Shown here: positions 9,087 through 17,309 of the stretch, piece by piece
Position numbering within the stretch: the stretch's first letter is position 1
Layout: the number at the start of each line of letters is the position of its first letter
NCBI GenBank assembly: GCA_963727415.1
Contig: CAVSGF010000003.1
Span: 930,001-994,000, forward strand
Source: DASQPR01 sp963727415
GTDB taxonomy: Bacteria > Actinomycetota > Actinomycetes > Mycobacteriales > Micromonosporaceae
DNA length: 64,000 bases
Direction of reading: 5' to 3'
The notes under the pieces: model-generated
Databases searched by the model: none
The model's input: only the letters and a program-made list of their open reading frames with translations
Told to the model about the DNA's origin: nothing
Made by a program: the position numbers and the translations under genes

Positions 9087-9578
9087 ATGACGGAAGCGCC
9101 ACGGGTACGCCCGTATGTGCTGGATGCGGATGGCGGTGAGGCGCATTGGTTCCTCGGAAGCCTGGTCACGAATAAGGTCACGGGCAAAGAGACCGGCGGC
9201 CGGCTGACCGTCGTCGAGTTCATCAACCCGCCAGGCTTCGCACCGCCGCTGCACCGGCACACCGTCGAGGATGAGATGTTCTACGTCCTGGCCGGCAGCG
9301 CGGAATTCCACTGCGACGGCGAGACGTTCGCCGCGGGGCCCGGCGCTTTCGTGATGCTGCCCTCCGGACTCGCCCACACGTTCGTCGTCGCGGCCGGCGA
9401 ACCCCTGCGAACACTCCAGATCACCACACCGTCCGGCTTCGAGGAGTTCGCCTCCGAGGCCGGCATGCCGGCCGAAGAACGCCGGCTACCCGATCCGATG
9501 CCCATCGACCCGGCGGCACTGGGACACGCCGCCGCGCGTCACGCGATTGAAATCCTGGGCCCGCCTCCCGTGCACTAG
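9087..9578 (+). CDS. Cupin-domain protein
   Basis: 163 residues. Both cupin motifs are present: PPLHRHTVEDEMFYVLAG (residues about 53-70, metal-binding His/His/Glu) and a later GLAHTFVV His. Single-domain cupins of this length include quercetinase-like dioxygenases and small-molecule isomerases; the substrate is unknown. GAGGTG lies before the ATG. The divergent TetR gene is the likely regulator. Confidence 0.88.
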   Translation: MTEAPRVRPYVLDADGGEAHWFLGSLVTNKVTGKETGGRLTVVEFINPPGFAPPLHRHTVEDEMFYVLAGSAEFHCDGETFAAGPGAFVMLPSGLAHTFVVAAGEPLRTLQITTPSGFEEFASEAGMPAEERRLPDPMPIDPAALGHAAARHAIEILGPPPVH

Positions 9579-9745
9579 TACCTGGTCAAGCCCACCGTCC
9601 CTCCCGGTTGCGGGCAGCATCATGCACCGCTGCCCGCAACCGATTCGGCCGCAGATCGGCAACAGACCACGGGACCGACCGATCGCCATTCAAGCCGGGC
9701 GCCTGCATGCGGGCCGCGGAGCCCGGCGTCGCCACAGCGCAGCAA

Positions 9746-10570
9746 ATGGAAACAGCTAGCGCACCACTGCCGCGCTCGGGCAGGATCTGGCCGGTGGCCG
9801 TTGTCTTCCCGCCCCGACTCACCGAATCGGCCCGAAGAATTTGGAGCGCGGCCGAACGACGGGGCTTGACGACCGTGCAGTTGCCCACGTTCGCGGTCCC
9901 GCCCGGACTCATTGTCGAGCACCTCCACGCCGGACCGACATTCGCGGACGCGGTGGCACCAAAGGTCGGCCTGGCACTGCTGGAGGCACCGCCGGTCCTG
10001 ATGTCCCGCCTGCCCCGCGAGGTCACACGGCGGCACATCTCGGCGATGCCGATCCGGGACGCCTGGATGCTTCGGACACCAGCGTTCATCAAGACACCCA
10101 ACGACAAGACGATCCGCGCGATGATCTACAGCGATGGCAGCCGCCTGCCGGGTCCCGACGCCGTCGATGCGGACACAACCGTACTGGTCAGCAGCGTGGT
10201 CGATTTCATGACCGAGCACCGGCTGTTCGTTCTTGACGGCCGGATTCATACCGCCGGCCAGTACGCGGACCGCGGGCGCCCGCACCTGGCCGAACCGGAC
10301 TCCAGTGCGATCGCGTTCGGGACGGAGTTGCTCAGCGGCTTCGCCAGTACGCTGCCAAGCGCGATCGTCATCGACGTCGGCGAGACCGATGACGGCTGGG
10401 CGATCGTCGAGGCCAACGCGGCTTGGGCGAGCGGGTGCTACCTTGCCGAACCGGACCGGGTCCTCGACGTCATTCAGCGTGCTGCCCAACCCGCCTGTCG
10501 CGTCAGCGACCGGGACGCAGCATTCGCTAGACCCTCCACATATGAACCCGCCACGGCTTCCAACGTCTGA
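9746..10570 (+). CDS. ATP-grasp (DUF4343-like) protein
   Basis: About 274 residues from the ATG at 9746; longer in-frame starts (ATG 9707, TTG 9608) exist and none has a good ribosome site. Recognisable blocks are VAVVFPPRLTESARRIWSAA, RTPAFIKTPNDKTIRA, VVDFMTEHRLFVLDGRIHT and a C-terminal IVEANAAWASGCYL, where the E.N pair fits ATP-grasp metal residues. Family members ligate carboxylates to amines or thiols using ATP. No peptide substrate or biosynthetic partner is adjacent, so its job is unknown. Confidence 0.72.
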   Translation: METASAPLPRSGRIWPVAVVFPPRLTESARRIWSAAERRGLTTVQLPTFAVPPGLIVEHLHAGPTFADAVAPKVGLALLEAPPVLMSRLPREVTRRHISAMPIRDAWMLRTPAFIKTPNDKTIRAMIYSDGSRLPGPDAVDADTTVLVSSVVDFMTEHRLFVLDGRIHTAGQYADRGRPHLAEPDSSAIAFGTELLSGFASTLPSAIVIDVGETDDGWAIVEANAAWASGCYLAEPDRVLDVIQRAAQPACRVSDRDAAFARPSTYEPATASNV

Positions 10571-10571
10571 A

Positions 10572-10686
10572 TGCTTGTTCCTGAGCTGTCGGCTTCCTGA
10601 TCTGTCGGCGGGGGCGCGGCGGCGACCAGTGCGCCGCCGGCCCCCTGGGTCCGCGGCAGCCCGGCCACGCAGGTCAGGAACAAGCA
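10572..10686. repeat. 13-bp inverted repeat bracketing a structured spacer
   Basis: Exact inverted arms 10572-10584 and 10674-10686 (TGCTTGTTCCTGA and its complement) are separated by 89 nt that contain further GC-rich pairing. It follows the ATP-grasp stop codon directly. It may act as a terminator-like structure or be the ends of a tiny decayed element. Confidence 0.55.
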
Positions 10687-10737
10687 CCGAGCCCAGGATC
10701 GGGGACGCGGTTCCACGAGGTCAAGCCGCGTCTCGAG

Positions 10738-10774
10738 GCCGGTGCCGGTTCCGGGCACGCCCACCGGCACCGGC
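10738..10774 (-). terminator. Hairpin terminator of the aldo/keto reductase gene
   Basis: Perfect 11-bp stem (10738-10748 with 10764-10774) and a 15-nt loop, 16 bp after the reductase stop codon on the minus strand. Confidence 0.7.
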
Positions 10775-10789
10775 GCGACGGGTCGCTGA

Positions 10790-11761
10790 TCAGAAGCCGC
10801 TGGGCAGCCTCGGCGTGTACGGGGCCTCCAGGCTGCGGATCTCGTCTTCGGTGAGCTCGATGTCCAGCGCCGCCACCGCGTCGGGCAGGTGATTCGGCTT
10901 CGTGGGGCCGACGATCGGGGCGGTGACTACCGGATTGTGCAGCACCCAGGCGAGCGCCACCTGGGCCATAGGTACACCGCGCGCTTCGGCCGTACGCTGA
11001 ACCGCGGTCACGATCGGCTCATTCTCTCCGCCGGTGTAGCGAGATTGCAGCCGATCGGTGTCGGCTCGCTGAGTGGTGTGATCGTTCCATGGCCGGGCCA
11101 CGCGCCCCTTCGCCAGCGGGCTCCATGGGATGGATCCGACGCCCTGGTCGGCCAGCAGCCCGTACATCTCCCGCTCCTCCTCGCGCTGGAGCAGGCTGTA
11201 CTGGTTCTGCATGGACACGAATCGGGTCCAGCCGTTGCGCTCGGCGGCGGCCTGCATCTTGGCGAACTGCCAGGCCCACATCGAGGAGGCACCGATGTAG
11301 CGGGCCTTGCCGGCCTTCACCACGTCATGCAGAGCTTCCATCGTTTCTTCGACCGGGGTGTCCGGGTCGAACCGGTGGATCTGGTAGAGGTCGACGTAGT
11401 CGGTGCCAAGCCGGCCGAGCGAGGCGTCGATCTGTTCCATGATCGCCTTGCGGGACAGGCCGGAGCCACCCGGACCGTCGTGCATCTTGAAGAACACCTT
11501 CGTAGCCAGCACGATGTCGTCGCGGCTGGTGTACTTGCGGATGGCCCGCCCGACGATCTCCTCGGAACTGCCGTAGCCGTATACGTTGGCGGTGTCCCAG
11601 AAGGTGATGCCGAGGTCAGCGGCCTGCCGGAAAATCGGCTCAGCGGCCGTGTCGTCGAGCGACCATTCGCTGAAGCCGCGTGAGGTGTCGCCGAAGCTCA
11701 TGCAGCCGAGCGCGACCCGGCTGACGGTCAGCCCGGAGTCGCCCAGACGGGTGTATTTCAT
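10790..11761 (-). CDS. Aldo/keto reductase
   Basis: 323 residues, full length for the family. The NADPH-dependent TIM-barrel signatures are present: WDTANVYGYGSSEEIVG (catalytic Asp/Tyr, about residues 55-71), ATKVFF (Lys near 87), YQIHRFD (His near 128), and the C-terminal cofactor block APIVGPTKPNHL. It reduces aldehydes or ketones in the cytosol; the substrate is not predictable. GAGGAGG before the ATG supports the start. Monocistronic. Confidence 0.95.
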   Translation of the reverse strand: MKYTRLGDSGLTVSRVALGCMSFGDTSRGFSEWSLDDTAAEPIFRQAADLGITFWDTANVYGYGSSEEIVGRAIRKYTSRDDIVLATKVFFKMHDGPGGSGLSRKAIMEQIDASLGRLGTDYVDLYQIHRFDPDTPVEETMEALHDVVKAGKARYIGASSMWAWQFAKMQAAAERNGWTRFVSMQNQYSLLQREEEREMYGLLADQGVGSIPWSPLAKGRVARPWNDHTTQRADTDRLQSRYTGGENEPIVTAVQRTAEARGVPMAQVALAWVLHNPVVTAPIVGPTKPNHLPDAVAALDIELTEDEIRSLEAPYTPRLPSGF

Positions 11762-11945
11762 GGCGTGCCTCCTCGTGCCTTTAATTGCTGCTACCGGCCA
11801 CGTGCTGCTACCGGCTACTTGCCGCTGCCGACGCGCCGTCGTGGACCTCTCGGCGTTTACGGCGCGCGGTCACGGCCTGCCGGTCATCGGCCGAACGGCC
11901 AGCGGCACGGTCGCCAACGCTACCCGCGCATCGATCCGTCAGCCG

Positions 11946-12962
11946 TCAGAGCGAACAATTGATCAGGTCACACTCCGGGTTGAGCCTGACCTCGAACCGC
12001 GCCGCGACGCCGTCGCGAATGTGCGCCGCGAACTTGGTGATGTCGGACGCGGTCGCACCGCCGCGATTCGTTACGGCCAGCGTGTGACGCGTTGACAGCG
12101 ACACCGTGCCGTTCCCCCACTCACGCCCGTACCCGCGGGGAAAGCCGGTGTTCTCGATCAGCCAGGCCGCGGCGATCTTTGTGCCCTCGGCGCCCGGCCA
12201 GCGCGGACACCCGGCCGGAAGGTCACGCGGCAGCGTTTCCAGGACCGGATTGAGGAAGAACGAGCCGACACTCCACGTGTCATGATCCGCCGCGTCCAGC
12301 ACCATGCCCCGGGACTGGCGCAATTCCAGCACCGCCTTGCGCACGTCGGCCGCGGGGGCAGTAGCACCGGCCGGGATGGCCAGGCTACTGAGCAGGCGCT
12401 CGAACGTGATTGGTTTTGACTGGTCGGATCGCCGCAGCTGATAGGTCACCTCAAGCACCACCCATCGGTCGCGACGCTTGAACACCGACTGGCGGTGGAT
12501 GCCGAACCCGCAGCGTTCGGGCCCCCAGGTCTCGATCGCCCCAGTGTGACGATCGAAGACCGTGACCGACTTGAGCAGGTCCGATGTCAGGGTGCCGTAG
12601 GCACCGACGTTCTGCACCGGGGTACCACCGACCGTCCCCGGAATGCCGGACAGCGCCTCCATGCCGGCCAATCCCTCGGCCAGACTCACCTGAACAACCC
12701 GATCCCACTCGGCTCCCGCCGCCGCGGTCACCACATCGCCATCGATCCGGACGTCCGATGAGGCCATCTTGATCACGGTCCCATCCCAGCCGACATCGCC
12801 GACGACCATGTTGGAGCCACCGCCCATAACCAGTAGCGGCCCACCGGCGGCTTTCGCCTCGCGGATCATCTCGATGGCCTCGGAGGTGGTCGAAGCCACC
12901 AGCAGCCGTCCGATCGGGCCGCCCACACGCATAGTGGTCAGGTCTGCGAATGTCGACGTCAC
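11946..12962 (-). CDS. murB: UDP-N-acetylenolpyruvoylglucosamine reductase MurB
   Basis: 338 residues from GTG. It reduces UDP-GlcNAc-enolpyruvate to UDP-MurNAc with NADPH and FAD in peptidoglycan synthesis. Visible features: FAD-binding LVMGGGSNMVV (about 43-53), GIPGTVGGTPVQNVGAYG (about 107-124), the catalytic-Ser block SVGSFFLNPVL (about 230-240), and a C-terminal LNPECDLI carrying the expected Glu. The start overlaps the extended reading frame of the divergent MBL-Rieske gene, so the two probably share a promoter region. Confidence 0.95.
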   Translation of the reverse strand: MTSTFADLTTMRVGGPIGRLLVASTTSEAIEMIREAKAAGGPLLVMGGGSNMVVGDVGWDGTVIKMASSDVRIDGDVVTAAAGAEWDRVVQVSLAEGLAGMEALSGIPGTVGGTPVQNVGAYGTLTSDLLKSVTVFDRHTGAIETWGPERCGFGIHRQSVFKRRDRWVVLEVTYQLRRSDQSKPITFERLLSSLAIPAGATAPAADVRKAVLELRQSRGMVLDAADHDTWSVGSFFLNPVLETLPRDLPAGCPRWPGAEGTKIAAAWLIENTGFPRGYGREWGNGTVSLSTRHTLAVTNRGGATASDITKFAAHIRDGVAARFEVRLNPECDLINCSL

Positions 12963-13075
12963 GGTGCGTACCCTACTTTTCGGCCGGGGAGTGCGCGGGG
13001 CGACCCACCCACGCGAAGAACTGTGGCACTCGACGGTACCGTTATCGCGTAGTGACGCCAGCAGAAGGGCAAGTC

Positions 13076-14677
13076 GTGCTACAGATCACCGGAACTGGTC
13101 ACGCCAGCATGCGTATCGATACCGCCGCGGGAAGCATCCTGTGCGATCCGTGGGTGAATCCGGCGTACTTTGCCTCGTGGTTTCCGTTTCCGGACAATTC
13201 GCAGCTCGATTGGGAGACCCTAGGCAACGTCGACTACCTCTACGTCTCGCACCTGCATCGGGACCACTTCGACGCGGCGCACCTGTCGCGGTTCGTTCCG
13301 AAGACGGCGACCGTGCTTCTGCCCGAGTACCCGACCAGCGAACTCGAGGATGAGTTGCGGGAACTCGGTTTCAAGAACTTCATCAAGACGGTCACCAATG
13401 AGGTGGTCGAACTCGACGGCGGCCTGAAGATCATGGTTCAGTCGCTGACCGCGCCGACCGACGGGCCGATCGGGGACTCGTCACTGTGGGTCGAGTACAA
13501 CGGCGTACGCCTGCTCAACCAGAACGACGCTCGTCCCACCGACCTGGCCCGGTTCACTGAACTCGGCCACATCCACGCCCACATGCTGCAGTTTTCCGGC
13601 GCGATCTGGTACCCGATGGTTTACGAGTTGCCGGAAGCCGCGAAGCGCGCGTTCGGCAAGCAGAAGCGGGAACGGCAGTTCGACCGCACGTTCCGGTACA
13701 TCAACGATATCGGCGCCAGCCACGTGTTCCCGATTGCCGGACCGCCCTGCTTCCTGGACGACAGTCTCTGGCAGTTCAACGACATCTTCGGCGACGAGGG
13801 CAACATCTTCCCGGATCAGAGCGAGTTTGTACGCGAGTACGCACGCGTCGGCGGTACCAACGCGCATATTCTCCTGCCCGGCACGGTTTCCCAGCTGACC
13901 CCCGGCAGTTGCACCACGGCGCACCCGGTCGCCGACATCGACGAGTTCTTCGCCAACAAGGCCGAGTACCTCAAGGAGTACCAGGAGCGGCAGCGCCCGG
14001 TGATAGCGGCGGCCAAGAAGACCTGGTCGCATCCGGAGATCGACGTGCTCGCGGCGTTGAAGCAGCGGATCGAGCCGCTCCTCGACGAGTCGATCTACTT
14101 GGCCAAGGGCGTCGGCGGCCCGGTGCGCTTCGACCTGACCGACCCGGCCGGCGATCTGGTCGAGTCCATCGTGATCGACTTTCCGGGCAAAGAGGTCCGC
14201 CACGCCGCCGACGAAAAGGTCCGCTACCGGTTCCGGACCGAACGCCGGCTGATCGAGCATCTGCTCTACACCCGCGAGGTGGACTGGGCCAATTCAATCT
14301 TCCTGTCGTGCCGCTTCTCCGCCGCGCGCGTCGGGCAGTACAACGAGTTCGTCTACTCCTTCCTCAAGTGCCTGTCCGAGGAGCGGCTGCAGTACGCGGA
14401 AGGCTGGTACGACGAGCACCAGCGCAACACCGACGCCGAGGACATCACACTGGACGGCTGGGTGGTGCAGCGTCGCTGCCCGCACCTGAAGGCCGACCTG
14501 AGCCGGTTCGGGATCATCGACGGTGACACGCTCCAGTGCCAGCTGCACGGTTGGCGGTTCGACCTGCCCAGCGGCCGCTGCCTTACCGGCGTCGGTCACC
14601 AGATCCGGGCCAAGCGCGAGAGTGAGGTCGCCGCCGATCCGGCCGCGCAGTCCGCGCCAGGAAGTCAAGCCGGCTAG
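13076..14677 (+). CDS. Metallo-beta-lactamase fold fused to C-terminal Rieske domain
   Basis: About 533 residues from GTG 13076, which has AGAAGGG in front; GTG 13052 is an alternative, and the longer frame from 12950 overlaps the divergent murB start. The N-terminal half is an MBL hydrolase with HLHRDHFD and downstream Asp/His residues. The C-terminal 45 residues form a Rieske [2Fe-2S] site: RCPHLKADLS and CQLHGWRFD, keeping the C-x-H and C-x-x-H ligands. The architecture recalls CMP-sialic acid hydroxylase relatives, but there the Rieske part is N-terminal. Substrate unknown; no separate ferredoxin or reductase is next door. Confidence 0.88.
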   Translation: MLQITGTGHASMRIDTAAGSILCDPWVNPAYFASWFPFPDNSQLDWETLGNVDYLYVSHLHRDHFDAAHLSRFVPKTATVLLPEYPTSELEDELRELGFKNFIKTVTNEVVELDGGLKIMVQSLTAPTDGPIGDSSLWVEYNGVRLLNQNDARPTDLARFTELGHIHAHMLQFSGAIWYPMVYELPEAAKRAFGKQKRERQFDRTFRYINDIGASHVFPIAGPPCFLDDSLWQFNDIFGDEGNIFPDQSEFVREYARVGGTNAHILLPGTVSQLTPGSCTTAHPVADIDEFFANKAEYLKEYQERQRPVIAAAKKTWSHPEIDVLAALKQRIEPLLDESIYLAKGVGGPVRFDLTDPAGDLVESIVIDFPGKEVRHAADEKVRYRFRTERRLIEHLLYTREVDWANSIFLSCRFSAARVGQYNEFVYSFLKCLSEERLQYAEGWYDEHQRNTDAEDITLDGWVVQRRCPHLKADLSRFGIIDGDTLQCQLHGWRFDLPSGRCLTGVGHQIRAKRESEVAADPAAQSAPGSQAG

Positions 14678-14717
14678 CCGTCACGGCGAATGATCGACGT
14701 GGAAGCGGCACCAGGTG

Positions 14718-14794
14718 CATGATCAAGTGCGTTAACTTGTGCGGCTGACGTCGCTATGGCGCGTGCAGCGTTCAAGATCACGCACTTGATCATG
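14718..14794. repeat. Dispersed palindromic repeat, copy 1 (reverse orientation)
   Basis: Perfect 15-bp terminal inverted repeat (14718-14732 and 14780-14794) around a 47-nt core. Read on the minus strand, the core contains GATCTTGA...CGCGCCATAGCGACGTC, shared with the copies at 58691, 60042 and 41911. It lies between two convergent genes. Confidence 0.85.
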
Positions 14795-14810
14795 GCAGCG
14801 CGGGGCGTGG

Positions 14811-15272
14811 CTACGCCCACGGAGGTACGGCCGGCCCCTCGCCCGAGGTGATCAGCCGCCGCAGGCTCCCGTTCAGGAAGAATCCCCACGCGTTCGAGCA
14901 CTGATCGAAGCACTCGAAATCGGAGACCAACCCGCGGTGGGTGAACCGGACCTCGGTTTGGCTACCGGTGCGGGCGATATCGAACGCGATCTCGGTGCCT
15001 GCCCACTCACTCGGATCCTTGGTGAACGTTAGATGGGCATCCGTCACGCGCCATACCACCGTCGCGCCTGGGACGAGCTCGGTTACCCGCTGAGTCGACC
15101 GGTGCAGGTCCTGGTAGCGGTAGGTGAATTCACTGCCGAGGCGATCGGCGCTTCCGTCGATCTCGCCGGACCACCATCCGCGGACGTTCGTGATGGCGTT
15201 GAATACGTCCTCGGGTGCCTCGTCCACCCGGAATGACGTGGTGAAGGACGGGGTGACGCTGGTGCTGCTCAT
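14811..15272 (-). CDS. SRPBCC/AHSA1-family protein
   Basis: 153 residues from the ATG at 15272; a longer frame to 15320 overlaps the upstream 47-residue ORF. It shows the START-like pattern: SFRVDEAPEDVFNAITNV, RGWWSGEI, and a C-terminal helix NAWGFFLNGSLRRLI. These proteins bind hydrophobic ligands or act as Hsp90 co-factor-like domains. The ATG overlaps the preceding stop as ATGA, so the two are translationally coupled. Confidence 0.88.
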   Translation of the reverse strand: MSSTSVTPSFTTSFRVDEAPEDVFNAITNVRGWWSGEIDGSADRLGSEFTYRYQDLHRSTQRVTELVPGATVVWRVTDAHLTFTKDPSEWAGTEIAFDIARTGSQTEVRFTHRGLVSDFECFDQCSNAWGFFLNGSLRRLITSGEGPAVPPWA

Positions 15273-15412
15273 GGGTCGTCTCGCTTTCGCTCGTAGATCT
15301 GTTCGGCTTCGGCTGACCATGCCGCCAAGGCCGTGTTCTGACGTTCCACGGCCTTGACCACGCCGCCGTTACCCAGGGCGGGTTCGTACGGCCAATCCCG
15401 CGGTTCACTCAT
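15269..15412 (-). CDS. 47-residue protein coupled to the SRPBCC gene
   Basis: The small frame begins MSEPRDWPYE and ends YERKRDDP; its TGA overlaps the SRPBCC ATG by 4 bp (ATGA). Content is mixed charged and helical with no Cys and no membrane segment. No family is recognised. The overlap and codon use favour a real gene over chance. Confidence 0.55.
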   Translation of the reverse strand: MSEPRDWPYEPALGNGGVVKAVERQNTALAAWSAEAEQIYERKRDDP

Positions 15413-15492
15413 ATAGACCAGCCGGACGCGCAGAACTCGTCGCGGACGGAACAGAAATCCGGGGCCGGCCCGGGTTTTGCGATGCGGCCTGC

Positions 15493-16155
15493 TCACACGC
15501 CAGGCGGGCCGGCCACACCGCGGTACGGATGACGGCCCAGGAATGCGACGAGGCGATCGCCCGGACCGGCGGATCCCGGAACCCGTACCGGGTCGGCGAA
15601 CAGACCGGGCCGGGTTTGGTCGGTAATCAACAGCGGGGCGAGCGGCAGCAGGATCGCGGCGAGTACCGGCGGGATCGGCCGGGACGCACCACACGCGGCA
15701 TGGAGGTCCCAACCGTGGACGCTGAGCTCCAGAGCCGAGCTCAACGCAACCGTACTGGCGGGCAGGTGCCGGTCGCCGACGGCCACCTGACGGTCTCGCG
15801 GCGCGGCGCCGGCGCAGGTGCGCAGCAGTTCGGCTGCCTGGTAGCGCAGACGCGAAACCGGATCGCGCCGGGCCGGCCGGCACGTGATGCCCCAGCGGCC
15901 CGTCGATGGCAAACGGTTCGTGCCAGGGACGTCAAAGACCCCACCGGCTACGGCCGGATAGCCGATGCGCGCGGTGGCGATCGCTTCGCCCAGGACCGCC
16001 ATCGAGTCACCGACATGATCGAGCAGCGTCTCTACGTTCCATCGCGCGCACGGAGTCGACCACGCCAGCGCTCCGGGCGTGACCAGGGCCGCGCCGGCCA
16101 CGGTGTAGCTGACAGCGGCCTCGATCAGCGCCAGTCCCCGCCTCAGCGCAGCCAT
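15493..16155 (-). CDS. TIGR03086/mycothiol-dependent isomerase-like protein
   Basis: 220 residues, DinB/MDMPI-like. The N-terminal helix ends with WNVETLLDHVGDSMAVL, whose His is the usual metal ligand of the four-helix bundle, and a second ligand block VHGWDLHAA appears near residue 145. Family members use mycothiol or act on unknown substrates. The start overlaps the end of the upstream sigma factor gene by 13 bp, placing both in one operon. Such pairings with SigG-like factors are common in Actinobacteria. Confidence 0.85.
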   Translation of the reverse strand: MAALRRGLALIEAAVSYTVAGAALVTPGALAWSTPCARWNVETLLDHVGDSMAVLGEAIATARIGYPAVAGGVFDVPGTNRLPSTGRWGITCRPARRDPVSRLRYQAAELLRTCAGAAPRDRQVAVGDRHLPASTVALSSALELSVHGWDLHAACGASRPIPPVLAAILLPLAPLLITDQTRPGLFADPVRVPGSAGPGDRLVAFLGRHPYRGVAGPPGV

Positions 16156-17144
16156 GGTTGGCTCGCCTGACCCGGCGCGGCGGCGATGTCGGCCGGCATG
16201 CCGAATGAGGTGAACCGTCCCGGGTCGAGGAAGCTGACCATCCTCGCGATCCCGGTCCGGGTGACGGTGAGAACGAGTACGGCGTGGGCGTGGAACGATC
16301 CGTCCGGTTCACGCTGGTAGATGGCGAACCCTGGCTGCCCGTTGGCCTTCACCGGAACGAGCCGGAGCCGCCCCGGCTCGATCAGCAGATGCAGCGCGGC
16401 GCACCGGAGGACCGCCGGATGCCCGGCGAACCAGTCACATATCGGTGGCATCTCAAGCGTCACGTCCTCGCGCAGCAGTGCTGAAAGTGCGCCGACATCG
16501 GCGTTCTCGACCGCGGCGGCGAACCGGTTCAGCAGTACCCGCCGTTGCGGGTCCTCAGGCTCAGCGAGTTCGTCCTCCGCGGGCATGACGCGAGCGAGTT
16601 GAGCCCGGGCCCGGCGCAGCCCACTGTTGACCGCCGTGGTCGTGGTGCCCAGCAGATCCGCCGCGTCGGCAGCCGACCACTCCAGCACATCGCGCAGAAT
16701 CAGGATCGCGCGCTGCTGGGCGGATAGGTACTGCAATGCCGCGACCAGGGCCAGCCGGATGCCGGCTCGCGACGCCGCCACGGCAGCCGGATCGGCTTGC
16801 TCGCCGGTCAGCGCAGCGTCTGGAAGTGGCTGCAACCACGGTACGTCCGAACCGGACGTCATTGGCGCGTCCGGGTTGCCCGACGGTGCGCCCAGCCCGG
16901 ACGGAAGGGGTCGCCGGCCTCGGCGCTCGATCGCGGTCAGGCAGACGTTGGTCGCGATCCGGTACAGCCAGGTCCGCACCGAAGCCCGGCCCTCGAACCC
17001 GTCGAACGATCGCCACGCCCTCAGGTACGTCTCCTGAACCAGGTCCTCGGCGTCATCGGCCGAGCCCAGCATGCGGTAGCAGTGAGCCAGCAGCTCAACC
17101 CGGAACCGGCTGGTGAGCCTGGTGAAATCCTCGCTGACCGTCAT
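16143..17144 (-). CDS. SigG-like ECF sigma factor with SnoaL-type tail
   Basis: 333 residues from the ATG at 17144, after GGGGGAG; a GTG at 17156 is in frame. Region 2 is visible as HCYRMLGSADDAEDLVQETYLRAW, and region 4 as LSAQQRAILILRDVLEWSAADAADLLG followed by NSGLRRARAQL. The C-terminal 120 residues (ENADVGALSALLREDVTLEMPP) form a SnoaL/NTF2-like extension typical of this group, which may sense a ligand or regulate activity in place of an anti-sigma factor. It is followed by the isomerase-like gene with overlap. Confidence 0.93.
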   Translation of the reverse strand: MTVSEDFTRLTSRFRVELLAHCYRMLGSADDAEDLVQETYLRAWRSFDGFEGRASVRTWLYRIATNVCLTAIERRGRRPLPSGLGAPSGNPDAPMTSGSDVPWLQPLPDAALTGEQADPAAVAASRAGIRLALVAALQYLSAQQRAILILRDVLEWSAADAADLLGTTTTAVNSGLRRARAQLARVMPAEDELAEPEDPQRRVLLNRFAAAVENADVGALSALLREDVTLEMPPICDWFAGHPAVLRCAALHLLIEPGRLRLVPVKANGQPGFAIYQREPDGSFHAHAVLVLTVTRTGIARMVSFLDPGRFTSFGMPADIAAAPGQASQPWLR

Positions 17145-17309
17145 CGTCTCCCCCACGTCACCGACGCGGAAGCCGGCGATCCGCTGGCCAGTGGCGCCGC
17201 GCCGGCGCTACTTGATACAGACCCCGGGACCGGTACGAATTCGCCGCCTCGAACGGAAAATCGTGCCCCGATTCGCAATCATGGCCGCTTACCGGCGGTC
17301 AGTTGTCGA

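Noticed and set aside
15413..15883. Extension of the 47-residue ORF to a 204-codon protein
   Set aside because: The extra N-terminal part is Arg-rich and overlaps the isomerase-like gene in another frame.
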